A DNA stretch of 64,000 nucleotides from NCBI RefSeq assembly GCF_030253575.1, contig NC_080560.1, positions 34,523,501-34,587,500 on the forward strand, given 5' to 3'. The notes below the pieces were generated by a model. It was given only the letters and a program-made list of their open reading frames with translations. It searched no databases and was not told the DNA's origin. Origin of the DNA: Rhododendron vialii. Lineage: Eukaryota > Streptophyta > Magnoliopsida > Ericales > Ericaceae. Made by a program: the position numbers and the translations under genes. Positions 10,749 to 22,800 of the stretch are shown one piece after another; the stretch's first letter is position 1, and each line of letters begins with the position of its first letter.

Positions 10749-12160
10749 TACTCTTGTGGACCACTGTTTTTTTTTACCTACCACTTCTTTTCTTTTCTTT
10801 TTATCTTTGCTTGTCCCAAATATTGTCTGTTTTGAAAAACTAACTGATCGAAAGCTACACGATTTCCTTCTTACACCACAATTTGGATCAATATAGTCGT
10901 CTTCTTTTCAAGAGAACTACTCTTGTGGACCACTTTTTTTTTTTCTTTTTTTCTTTTTTGAACTTTTGCTTGTCTCAAATATTGTCTGTTTTTTAAAAAC
11001 TGACTGATCAAAAAGCTACACGATTTTCTTTTTCCGGCCGTCCAGACTCATATACTAGTTTCAGTAGAGATAACTCATATACTAGTTTCAGTAGAGATAA
11101 TTAACAGATGTGGAACAACTTCCAACATGTTAAAGCATCCAACTCAAGACCAATTGACAATGGGTGGAGAGACCGTCTTGTGGAGGAGATAATTAACCTG
11201 TGGAGGAGATAATTAACCTATGTGAAACAATTTCCAGCACTCCCTCTCACATGCTACCCTCGACTCGAATAGGTCAACAAAGGATTCGGAACACACGGAT
11301 CACAACAAAATAAAGTGCAACTATAGGACAAACAAAAGGGCAAAGCCTCCGAAAACTTAACTCTGATATCATGTTAAATTTCTAGGAGGGTTCCAATCTA
11401 AAACCAATTGGCAATAGGTGGGATAACCTCTAGAATATATTAACAAAATTTGGGTGACTTAGATGAGCGATGTGAGATAAAGTCTGACACTCTTGAAAGA
11501 TTGCATTTCCCAAATTAGATAAACAAGTTGGGACGAGCAGTGCGAAACAATAACGAAGCTACTGTGGGGCTGGAAGGAGCCTTGCCCACTCCTACCACCT
11601 CTCTTTTTTTTGGAGTATAGTCTACAAATTTATTTTGATCGGTATTGAAAAAAAAAATTCAGCCATAATTAAAAAGTTAAAAGAACAATTTTTTTGTTTT
11701 TCATTTTGAGCCCCACTAAATTATAGTAAATGACACCGTGCCATAGCGATACTACTACTCATCATCGAATGAAATTTTTTCGTTTTTCATTTTGAGCCTC
11801 ACTAAATTATGGTAAATGACACCGTGCCATAGCGATACTACTCATCGTCGAATGATACGAGGACAACAATACTCGAAATTAATTCTTTCAATTAATCAAA
11901 AGCGTTCCATAAAAACTCGAACGATTGAAATTTAGTCTTTGAAAAATCACGAAACCAAAATTAATTTCTTTCGTAGTTCGGCCCCCACTTCGATTCCCCG
12001 GCTCCGACACGGCAAGAAATCAGAACAGAGTAGAGAATCGAGAGACAAACTTACAAGGCTTTGGGATATATTTCTCCAAGTCGGTCCGAACCTGTCTCTC
12101 AGCGGTGACCGGCGCAAGAGGAGCCTCCGTCGCCAGAGCATTCCTGTCCTGGGTTTCCAT
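5405..12160 (-). CDS. Caleosin / peroxygenase
   Basis: Six exons on the minus strand: 12160-12055, 7227-7078, 6680-6595, 6409-6315, 6227-6102 and 5558-5405. All have GT-AG borders and matching phases, giving 238 residues, a normal caleosin length. The N-terminus has APLAPVT, VRTDLE and IPKPY-MPRA. One EF-hand calcium loop spans D71-E82 ([12 protein letters not shown]). H66 and H134 match the two haem-ligand histidines needed for peroxygenase activity. A hydrophobic stretch (~95-113) leads into the proline knot [12 protein letters not shown] at 114-125, the oleosin-like segment that inserts into lipid droplets or ER. The C-terminal half keeps YDTEGR, NIFSKYA, LSFGELW, FGW and DGSLFE. Caleosins use hydroperoxides to oxidise unsaturated fatty acids and take part in oil-body and drought/ABA responses. 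Intron 1 (4.8 kb) was enlarged by repeats. The start is set by alignment to the family N-terminus and lies in exon 1, far upstream of the rest. Confidence 0.93.
8335..9471 (+). mobile_element. GC-rich LTR-like block (degenerate, probably Ty3/gypsy-type)
   Basis: It lies inside caleosin intron 1 and is far more GC-rich than its surroundings. It starts TGTAGTGGCCCGG and contains a 44-bp tandem repeat (8355-8470). A TATA box follows (CTATAAATAC, about 9089), then a leader with AACTTGATCATCGGAGGG and CTACAGCCCTAGTGACTT (9165-9215). This promoter-leader arrangement is that of a retrotransposon LTR. The same start (TGTAGTGGGC) and leader recur at 32803-33250. No second LTR, PBS or polyprotein is seen nearby, so a solo or truncated LTR is most likely. 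The right edge is approximate. Confidence 0.5.
8355..8475. repeat. 44-bp tandem repeat, about 2.8 copies
   Basis: GGGCTCCGTACYGACCC recurs at 8355, 8399 and 8443, a constant 44-base period. It lies in the U3-like part of the LTR block. Confidence 0.85.
9472..11040. repeat. Simple repeats and segmental tandem duplication in caleosin intron 1
   Basis: About 9472-10600 shows nothing recognisable. At 10605-11040, a unit with TGCAGTCCTATTAC, GAGGAAATGTCAC and a (GA)n run is duplicated (10611 and 10690). A second unit with CTACTCTTGTGGACCAC and AAATATTGTCTGTTTT is duplicated (10748 and 10916). A G-run of about 14 occurs at 10656. Confidence 0.7.
11047..11860. repeat. Cluster of short tandem duplications in caleosin intron 1
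   Basis: Three separate head-to-tail doublings: a 27-bp unit ACTCATATACTAGTTTCAGT... at 11047-11100; a ~22-bp unit TGTGGAGGAGATAATTAACC at 11178-11221; and a ~77-bp unit with TTTTTCATTTTGAGCC and GACACCGTGCCATAGCG at 11697-11856. Confidence 0.8.
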
Positions 12161-12410
12161 CTCTCTCTCCATATCTTCCCTTTTCCTCTATTTTCTCTCT
12201 CTAGACGTATCTTTCTCCGTGCTGAAGTCTGTATGTATAGGGAAGTACTAGGCAAAAGGGGCACCGAACAGACTCGTGGCGGGCATGCAAAACGAGTGAA
12301 GCCTTTTGGAAGGGTGAGAGTTTGACAAGATTGACTCCATTGGCAGCATGCATTGCCTGGTTCGGACAGTTGGCATTTCTGGTGCTGAAATTGTTCCCAC
12401 GTGCAGAAAA
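12161..12410 (-). promoter_or_regulatory. Caleosin promoter with G-box/ABRE
   Basis: Upstream of the caleosin start there is a TATA-like TATACATA (12232-12239, minus strand), about 75 bases before the ATG. A perfect G-box CACGTG lies at 12398-12403 in the ABRE context CCCACGTGC, about 238 bases before the ATG. ABREs bind bZIP factors of the ABA pathway, which fits the known ABA/drought induction of several caleosins. The function here is inferred. Confidence 0.5.
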
Positions 12411-13851
12411 TTCTCCACCCTTTAGTCACAAATATGGAAAAAGTTTCACTGCCGAGCGGGTACCACGTAGTGTCGCTTGATGCATCTGGGCCGTTTATTT
12501 CGATTTTGAACGGTTCAAATTTGGAAAGAGAAAGATGAGAAATAGTGCTTTAATATAAACCGTCCAATACACTTTTGGACGGCTCGAATGTGCCCGCTCG
12601 AGCACCACGTCAATCGGGTGACATGGTACCCACCCGGCCCTAAAAAATTTCTTCACAAATATGGATTGCTAGGAACACAATTACAAAATATAATTTCAGA
12701 CATAACTGCATTTAGGCTCCGTTTGTTTGGGCCCATTTTCCGTTCTTTGGCTAGAGAAAGAATGAGAAAAATATGTTCAAGGCAAAACATTTTACATTTG
12801 AAATTGTTTTCTTCTAATTTTGGTTGCAAGTCATTTTTGCATTTCATCCGATGGTCTGACATTTTCCAAAACCACGTATTTCATTCAATTCTTCTCCCAA
12901 ATCATATTAGATCCAAAACGAGGGAGAGAGTGCTTACTAAATTAAGATATTTTTAAACCAGCAATTTGCCATTATTTTGAAAAAAAAATTTCATGAGTCA
13001 ACCAAACTCCGAAAAATAAAAAATTTAAAATTTGCTTTTAAAAAAATATTTTACATGAAAAAATAAAAAGAAAAATATTTTACATTTATCGTTCAATGCA
13101 TGTGATTTAAATACATCAAGCGACTTGTGTCCGGGAGTTGTATTACCAGACTTTTTGTTGTAGGATTTGAGATTTTGGAGTGTAGTGTTCACACATTGCA
13201 TGATCTTGTGTAGCACTTGTTATTCATGCATGCAAATTTTTACTCCATTTAATACTAGAAGTCGCTTGTTATTCATTGTTTTATTTTGCACGATTGGATC
13301 TACTCCTTGTCTCATATTGCTTGTCATCATGTATTCTATTTTGAAATGTCCTAATATGTTTATTCCATTTGAAAAATCAAACTAAAGAGTGTGTAAATTT
13401 TCACAAGCTACCCCTCATAAATGATGAAAAGTAAATTTTAATGAAAAGAATAAGGGGTAACCTTGGAAATCTAGTCACATTTTCTAAGGAGACATGCATT
13501 AATTGTAACATATGTGACCTTACAAAATTAAATTAAATTGCCCGTACAGTGCAAACAATATGGGACGAAAAGAGTAACTTGTATCCCGAAAATGAAAAAC
13601 AAGCGCATACACAAGACTGGATTTGTAACGTAACGGAGGGGAACGGAGGGATCGATGTGGGACATGCCCAAGAGTATGGGGTTCATTTGCAAAGTTAGAA
13701 AAACTAAGAGTTCAAATCGAAATACTTGTGTAAAGCTCTAGGACTTAAGACGTAATTCTCTCCCCTTACAAAAGCGGAAGTGCGAGAACTCTTTCCTTCA
13801 TTCCCTGCACCAACAAAAATCCAGTGCGTATCAGAGAGAGAAAGAGAAATA
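12411..13851. other. Divergent intergenic region, caleosin / eIF(iso)4E
   Basis: It separates two genes transcribed away from each other. 12450-12640 contains GGTACCACGT and an inverted GTGGTACCCACC-like end with CCGTCC motifs, probably a worn MITE. 12715-12735 (GGCTCCGTTTGTTTGG) looks like one end of another. 13800-13851 is the likely 5'UTR of eIF(iso)4E. No further gene is seen. Confidence 0.45.
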
Positions 13852-16800
13852 ATGACGGAGACGACGGCGGAATCGATCGCGGCGGATGCGAAGCAGCCCC
13901 ACCGGTTGGAGAGGAAGTGGACGTTCTGGTTCGACAACCAGTCGAAGCCCAAGCAAGGAGCCGCCTGGGGTTCCTCCCTTCGCAAGGGCTACACCTTCGA
14001 TTCTGTCGAAGAGTTCTGGTGGTAAATCATCTCTCTCTCAGTTAGGGATGCTAAACGAAACGAACCGAGCTACTCGCGCTTTTAAAGCTTGTTCAAGATC
14101 GGTTTGTTACCAAGCTTGAACAAATAGCTTAGTTTTAAGTTCCAAACCGAGCTCGAACAATCAATAGCTTGGTCGTTTGGCTTATTACGTATAAAAGATT
14201 CAAGCTAGGATCTCGGCTCTTGTCCGTTTATCACCCATACTCTTAATCACTTTTAGGGGTGATAAACGAGCCAAGCGGGTAGTTGATAAGCTTGGTTTGA
14301 AAACTTAACGAGCTTCAAAAATTGGTTCGAGCTTGGCTTATTTATGAGACTAGCCGATCTCAAGCGAGCTTTAATCAAGCCAAACACTAGCTGGTCTGTA
14401 AAAATATAATTTATAAAACAAGGAATTAACTAATATTCCGAAGAACAGTGGTTAAGTCCAGGATTGTCCATGGGGAGTAAAAAGCTAAGTTACGGTACTT
14501 CCAATTAATTTCTAATTTAATTCGAACAGCAAATAGAAGTTGGATTTGTGATTGATTTGATTAAACTAGTGATTATTCTATGAAAGCATATTAAAGTAGA
14601 CAGGAGAGAGAAAAGGGACTAGGGTTTCGATTCAACCTCCCCTTGCAATATAATTGTGGCGAAGTCTACGGTTTCATTCAACTTGTAACCAGACCACCGA
14701 CAAGGTAGCAATTCCTATCGATAATTGCCAAAAATATTCTCAAGACTCGTACTCAATATAGGGTATCTCAACATGGCACGGATTGTCTCACTGGATTTAA
14801 CCAACGGCATGACCCGTCTCACGTCGTATAGTTTATCTCAAAGCCTATCCTGAAACAAAGAAAATGATCGTATGACGGTGCTTAATATCCGGAATACAAA
14901 CACAATAGATAAATGGGAAAAATATTAACTTTCATAAAAACTACGTATGAATTATCCAAAGCCATACAATTAATTGTTGAATAAAAACCCTTAGAATCTA
15001 AACAATCATACTACTTGGAGAAGCATCTTCGTCGCCCTAGCCGAAGTGTTTAGCCGAGCATGGAGTTTTTGCCTTCTGCCGCAGCCACGGCTGTTATGCG
15101 AAAGGTAAAGAATGCCTCTGAAATAAAACCCTTTCCTCCTTTTATAATAGTTGCCATGTAAACCCTTTTCTTTTCTTTTCAAAGGCCAATTCCAACTGGT
15201 CCATTTATCATTCTTGGGCCCACTTGCATTCCCAACCTCCTCAAGGCTCAAGCCACAAGCCACGTTCAAGTATTTGTGCTGCCAACTTCCATTGCAGCCA
15301 GGAATTTGATCCCTCTTTCGTTAATCTAGTGTACACTCGGTCCCATATCTTCATTAATTTCAGTGGCACTGGTTTTGCGTTGACACTGAGTAAAATATTA
15401 TTTTGTGTTTTAGCTCTAAACGTTATTCATTGGCTCAGAGAGTCCTGAAACATAATTAACAAGTATCAAACCCCAAGTAGCGCACTAAACAGACGTAACA
15501 AGCCTAAGTTAAGGGGCGTAAATAGGCGTATTTGCGCACCTATAACTAGCTGATCTCAAGTAGCTTGAATTTTTATACATACCAGCTGAGTAGTAGTTTG
15601 TTCAAGTTTGGTTTGAATTTTGTTTATGTAAGAATTCAATCTTGAACAAGCTTTTAACGAACAAACACAAGCTCAAACTTGAATCGATTGGTTCGTTTAG
15701 CAGCCCTAATCACATAACGTATTTGTGATGTTTTGGCATTCTTTTCTGTTCGATCAGCAGATTCAGCTGCTAAATTTAATTTCTCTTCATTTGATTGATT
15801 GTTATTTTAGAGTATCTTTGCACTGTTAAGTGTGATGCATTGGAGTTTGCTACTGTTGTTTAGGAATAGGAATATTTTATGGAGTCCTTGACGAGGACAT
15901 TAGATTTAATCTGACGCTTCGGCGCACTAGACACATATTTGAATATATGTAACATAGATTGTGCATCTAGAACCTCTATTACATCACTCTAATGAATGTC
16001 TCTATTTGATTAATTGTGGTCCTTGTGGACTAGTGATACCTCTCCATAAGAAAAAAACACTGAGCGCCACCTTCTTCAATTTTGTAGAAACTACATAAAT
16101 GCTTTATTATAACTAGGAGTGACTATGCCATGCTGTTTGGGCTTCTGTCCACACCTCCATCTGCAGTATACTCCAAGGAACAACTAAACAGAAAATATTC
16201 ACCTTTAACCATAAAACATTCTCCGCCGCACTATGTCAAACATGAGTTGACTGATAGCATAGCTCTTGTATGATGTATGATCCTTTTCTACTCTTCTTTG
16301 AGTACATAATATGTACCTTCTAGCCAATTACGAATGCATCAAGGTATAAAAATCACTTAGTTCACCAAGGGTTTCTACTTAGGAGCTACTAAAGAGTTCC
16401 TTCAAAATGGTTCGAGAATTGTAACAAAGGACTAAAACATAATTGGGGAAAATCATTAATTTGCACAAGCTTCTCCTCTCTAATTTTGGTGAAACCACCA
16501 TGATTACATGCATGATCAGCTTTCGTTCTCTTTGGAAATGCTCACATTCGTTGTCCACTTAAGAGAAGGAAATCCTTGATTTCATGAAATGATTAGTATC
16601 AAGATTCAAAACTCTGTTGGTTTTGAGATACTTTTATTTCATATTGGCTGATTTAGTTGTCTCATTTTTAGATGCCTTGTGTTTGGTTGCGTAATCTGGT
16701 GAATTGATTCGTTGGTCTTGGAGAGAGGCATGACCTCCATAGTGAGAGGAAATGGAGAGGATTTGAAACCAGTTGTTCATCCTTCATTAAAGAAAAACAC

Positions 16801-19800
16801 TACCAAGATTAGGTTTTTTTTAATACTTATTAGTATGAACTAAGCAAGATGAGAATTAGATGTATATGAACTAGCAAGATGAGATTTAGATGTGATTAAT
16901 ATTACTCACTGTTGAAGTAGTGTACTTTCTTGCAGTTTGTATGATCAGATTTTTAAGCCCAGCAAATTTCCTGCAAATGCTGATTTTCATTTGTTCAAAA
17001 CTGGGATTGAACCCAAATGGGAAGATCCTGAGTGTGCCTATGGAGGCAAGTGGACTGTCACTAGCAGCAGCAAGGCTAACCTTGACAAAATGTGGCTTGA
17101 AAGTGTAAAATTCTGATCCTTCTTAGTAGTAAACTAAATACGGTGTTTGTGACAAGTTGATGGCAAAGAATGACATGTTGGTAGTCATGATGGAAACATT
17201 TTTGGCATTTGCTGACTAATGGGTGTTCATTGGCTAGTTGATGGCTTTGATTGGAGAACAATTTGACGAGGTTGATGAGGTATGCGGTGTTGTTGCAAGT
17301 GTGCGCCAAAGAGGGGACAAACTTGCGTTGTGGACTAGGACAGCATCCAACGAAGCCACTCAGGTTTAATCTCTTACTTCTTTATGTTGCTTGGTTTATA
17401 CTTTGGCTTGTTGTTTTCTTACGATATGTAATTTAATGAAATTTTCGTTTTCCAAGTGATTCATAACTACTATGCAAGTCACATGTTCAAATACACTCCA
17501 ATTTCGTTCACAACCAAAGAACTACGCCTAAGGCCAAGAACTCTTATGGAAATATCTTGCATATTAGGAGTCTTTGAACCATATGCAACCCACCAATCTG
17601 CTGTGGAATACATCTAATTAGCCATAACTTTGGTATTTCTAGATATCTGATGTAATTTTTTAAGTAGATCACCTGGTGCTCTTGTATTTCTTGGCCTAGC
17701 TGCTAGTGGCATTCCAAAACTTCCCTCATTTGTCATGTGAATAGTCACCTCAGAAGCAATTTATCTGGAGTATTTGAGTATGTAACCATCTTTATTATGC
17801 AACTATACGTCCCTGTCGTAACCTCATAATATTTCTCACCTTCTGGGTTTGAATAATAGAACTCTGGATTTAAAAAATGCCCAGCAACATGCAAAGGACT
17901 AAGCAACTAGAGTTTCCACCTGTGGTTAATGATCTTAATGATGTCTTTATCTTTCCCAGCCTTTTCACCAAATGATTTTCTAATGCTTTCTTTTGCCCTA
18001 TTCATAGGTTCATAGGTGTTTCCCATGGAGGCTTTTTCTCGTTATCAACTAATCTCAATACCTTAACAAGAGGATCCGCAACCTTAAGAATAAGAGCGTA
18101 GCCATTGTTATTCTAAAAAGAAGGCACCATCATATATATTGCCACATTTTGCCCTTTTATTTTTTTCCCATTTACGCACTTGTCCATTCTTCTGAAACAT
18201 ACATCTTTCTCAAATTGTTCTTTTCTGATGAGTGGAAAAAGCAGTTGTGAATCTTGTTTTGCATGTCTGACTATATCCTTTCCCTCCTCATCATATTGAG
18301 TAGGCCTGCTTGAGCATAAGTAAAAAAATGTTCACTTTATTGGCCATTTCGAAAACCACCTACAGATGTAGTATCTTAAAGATATCTTCTAACATCAAGC
18401 AGATGCAATGGGTTACACATGGTGTACAATAAAGATGTGCTCTCTTACTTCATAATGCTTGTCCTTTTGAAAGTGTAGACCAGAAAAAGAAATAATACAA
18501 ACTTGAAACTTTTTTACTCAGTACTTAATTTTAATACAAACTAGAAGCATTTGTACTCTTACTACTAAATATAAATACAAATTAGAAACTTTTTTTTTTA
18601 TGAAGGAAGAGAAGATATTACCGGCCAATACATTAGGTAAGGCACTATCTGTGACAACTTGAATCGCATTAGGTTCACCGATGAGTTCCGCATACTTGTC
18701 AAGTAGGCACACATTTTCCCACCATCTTTGAGTAGATTGAGGCATTGATGGACATAAATGTTGTTTCTCTTGGACATTTTGCTCTGAAACTGACTAAAAG
18801 TCCTCTCATTCCTATCACTCTGCCCACACGCCATTATAGAGCATTCATATTTCACCCAATCCTCTCTGTGATCCTTCATTAAGCCATTAGTATGAGTTAC
18901 CTCCTTGTTCAAATATGTGACTGGTGTCTCATGTTAAATTGGTGGTTTCATGTTCGGACCATATTGACCAGCAGCTTCAATCGTGCAGCACTAGCTCGCT
19001 AGCTTTATTTATACTTGGGCTTTGTTCCCTTTGTTTTTTCTCATTGTGAATAGGTTCTTGACCTAATTTCTTGATTTTTCCCCTCGAGAAGTATTAATTA
19101 TCCCACTAGTTTCTAATAGTTTCTATTGGCTTACTATTCTCTGTCAGTCATATGACAGAAAGCATTGGGTGAAGAGAAAACAATGATGTTTCCCATCCAA
19201 GCATTATTGAGGCACCTGTCCTCTTTTCCCCCAGGATTCATCTTTGTGATTTTTTATTTTGCTTTTGTTATTACTCCCTTCGTTCCATATTGAGAGTCCA
19301 CCACGAAAAGTCGTGTCATTTAACTCATTTTTCAAATCAAAAAATTAACTACTTTCGTGTATAAATTTTCGAAAATTTTCGCACCAAATTAAAGTACTAA
19401 TCAAGATCTTTAATACGGTGCGAAAAAATTTGAAAAATTATACATGGAAGTAATTGATTTTTTGATTTGAAAATGGCAAGAGAGAGTGGGACTCTCAATA
19501 TGGAACAGAGGGAGTATTTTTTAATGAGAACTGCGCCGAAAACAATGAACTGCGTTGACACTTTTGGGTGATTCATTCGCCAACTATAATTGTCCAAGTT
19601 ATCATTGAAAAAGAGAGGGTATACCAAGTACTAATGCTCTGAATGTGTTGTCATGCATGTTAGACCTTGAAGTCCATATCATTGCTCTACCATTAACTCA
19701 TATTTGTTGTTTAGGAAGGAAAAGTGTGTAGGGTGTTAATAACCCTAACACATAACAATCTTCTTTATATAGACGACTCACATATTAAATAAGTAAACTA

Positions 19801-22800
19801 AGCAATGTGGGACTACTACTCCCCACAAGCTGGAGACTCTCCAGCTTGTTACATAGCAACCAACGAAACAATTACCTCAACTACTAACAAAATCACTAAA
19901 ACAACCAACTTGCTAAAACAATGACCAACAACAACCAACGAAACGACTTCAACGACCACCAACAACCAACGGAACAACTTCAACGACCAACGAAATAACT
20001 TTCAACTGCAACGACCAACAGCAACCAGCGAGACGACTTCAACAACCAACAACAACCAATTTTAACTACCAACCCCAATGACCAACAGGAACCAACTAAG
20101 TACTATCAACCAACTACCAACGTCAACGAAATAGACGACAAAACAATATATGTTACCACGCTCATCAAAGGCATGGCCAAAAACCCGACCACGATACCCA
20201 GAATCACGGTTGTGACCATGACCATGGCTGAATGAAGAACCAAACATGTCACTGTGCAATGAGAGGCAACCAACAGATCAACCACCAATATTCCACCAAC
20301 TACCGACCGACCAACCACAAATCAACCCACCAATCTAACAACCAACTACGAACCACCGAACAACTAAGAAGCAATTAAATAGATCACCAAGCAATAAACA
20401 TCATCAAAGGAACGAAGGTAATAGATAGCCTCTCACCAAACTGGGAAGAGCCTAACAAATTATCAACAACAGTAGAGCTAGAACCAGAAGTAGGCTTAGC
20501 AGTCTCATCCATTGCACCGAATCAGCAACCACCAATCAGAACCAACAAAATCCACTAATAGGAGCAATGGAAGAAACGATCACCACAACCTCAACAGACA
20601 AAACACCCAATTGAACCGCCAACCAACTGATGAAACTTCTTACAACTAATCAACAACCAACAATGAACCACCAACTAAAAATAAGCATCAAACAACTACC
20701 AACAATACCAATAGGAATATACCTTTGGCAACCAAAAGCAGAACCAGCAACAACTCGAAACATCAATAGGCCAATCGAGACAGCATCATACACTAACCCA
20801 GCGAGAAATAGACAAGCGAACAATCGATGAGTGCAGACCGGAGAGTATTCAGAACAAGAACCACGGCGAATAAAGACAGATCACAACGAGAAATACAGCA
20901 ACTGCCAACTGGTAGCCAACTGGTATTGTTGACAACTGAGAAAGGATTTTGAGGACAGAGTTAGGGTTTTCAGGGACTGGTTTTGGGTTTTGAGTTTTGA
21001 GGGTACTTATTTTGCATTTTGAAGGTGTGAGTTAGGGTTTTGGAGATCAGCCGAGGGTGGAGGGGTTTCTGGTACTGTTCATGTCGACGAAGACTGTTCA
21101 CTACGACTATGGTGATGGATATCCAGGTTAGGGTTAGGGTTTCAGTGGGATTTTAGGATTAGAGTTAAGAACCTGCTCTGATACCATTTTGTTTAGAAGG
21201 AAAAGTGTGTAGGGTGTTAATAACCCTAACACATAACAATCTTATTTATATAGATGACTCACATATTAAATTAGTAAACTAAGCAATGTGGGACTACTAC
21301 TAATACTATATTCTAACAATATTGTTCCTTTACTTGGAACTCGGAAAATAAATGAAATTGCTGGTAAACTAGCAGGAAACAATATCATGCATTTAAATTT
21401 GCCAAACCTTGTTAGCTGGGCTGCTGGGGGCTGGGGCACTTTTGTTTGAAGATATGAATGTGGGATCCCATGCAGGTTTACCTTTTTCTTCTCTTTTTTT
21501 TTTGCTATTTGGGTCAAATTTTGTCCCGCCATGAGATGGTAATCCGTATATAAGTGTATCACGCTTCATCTGTCCTAATTTTGGGTGCGAATATTACTTG
21601 TATGTGCTGCTAAGTGGTGCTGTCATAAACTTCGTCCTTGATGTCATAATTTGTATGATTTGAATATTCATTTTTTCCCTTTCCTGAGCTTCTAGGAGTC
21701 TATTACATGAGACCAAGATCAATAAAATTTTTTACTTATCAAAAATAAAATTTACATGAGACCAAGAAGAAATGGTTTGGGATTTGAAAATATCTAAAGA
21801 TTAGTTTGAGACAAATTATTAATAGGATTTCTATCTTTTATAATCCTATTAAGCAGTAATTTTTCATATTTTCTGCGTGAGAGTTTAAGCTACGAATTTC
21901 ATTGACACTAAGGGTTTTTCATAGACCTAAAAAAAATAAAATTGTGATGTATATTTGCAAGCTTCGTTCTAACATACTGGCTCAGGCATCTTCATCTTCA
22001 TACATAGCATTTGGTGGAGGTAATCCTCCAATTTCTATTCATTTTGGATAATGGGGGCCAAGGATGGTGGCTTGGGCAACACATTTATGTGCAATTAGTC
22101 TGATCTTGTATGTGACATTTGAAATGGTTTCATGCTGCTGGATGCTGCTTTGGAGTTTATGGTTTGGACTTGTCACATAATTTACGAAGCTTCAAAGATA
22201 TGATCAATGTTTCTTATTTCTGTAGGGAAGTACTTGTGGAATTTCTCCATCTATGTCCCTTTTCAAATTGTCCTGGAAGATGCATTTTTTCTCTCCGCCC
22301 TTTTGTGAGACAAGTGTTTCATCCCCTCTCAAAGCCACTTTTTGGTTACGCAAAAGTGTTTTGATGCCCTGGCTAGGATGAAGCATGAAACTATATTATG
22401 TTAGTTTACTCTCCGTTCATTTGTTGAGAAAGAGAAAAAACAGATGAAAAGACGTAATCTGATACCGAGGGGAAAGAGAACTACTAGTATGAAAAGATAG
22501 AAAGAGATTCCTATACAAAGAGAATCGTCCGCTTTCAAGGTAACTGGTTATTGGCGGCTGAGTACCATTGTGACATGGATCTTCCCTCTATCTCTGAGGT
22601 GCATGTGTGCTTCTGTTTTTCAGCAGGCTTCTTCAAATATCCCAACAGAGAGTAGGGGCTAACACTAGTTGTAGCTAGCTAGCGCGCAGAGTACTAGTGA
22701 AGAGGAAAAGCGACTTGAGATTATCTTACTAATGACGGATTGAGATTGAGGATAGAACAGTGGTAGCTGTTCCAGTACACAGAGAAGGTGGGTTGGGGCT

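Noticed and set aside
11947-12429. 160-codon open frame on the minus strand over caleosin exon 1
   Set aside because: Another frame of the same strand encodes the conserved caleosin N-terminus with a proper splice donor at 12054; the long frame has no family resemblance.
21120-21150. GGTTAGGGTTAGGGTTT, possible interstitial telomere
   Set aside because: Only about two and a half telomere-like units inside an LTR element; short teloboxes are common in plants.
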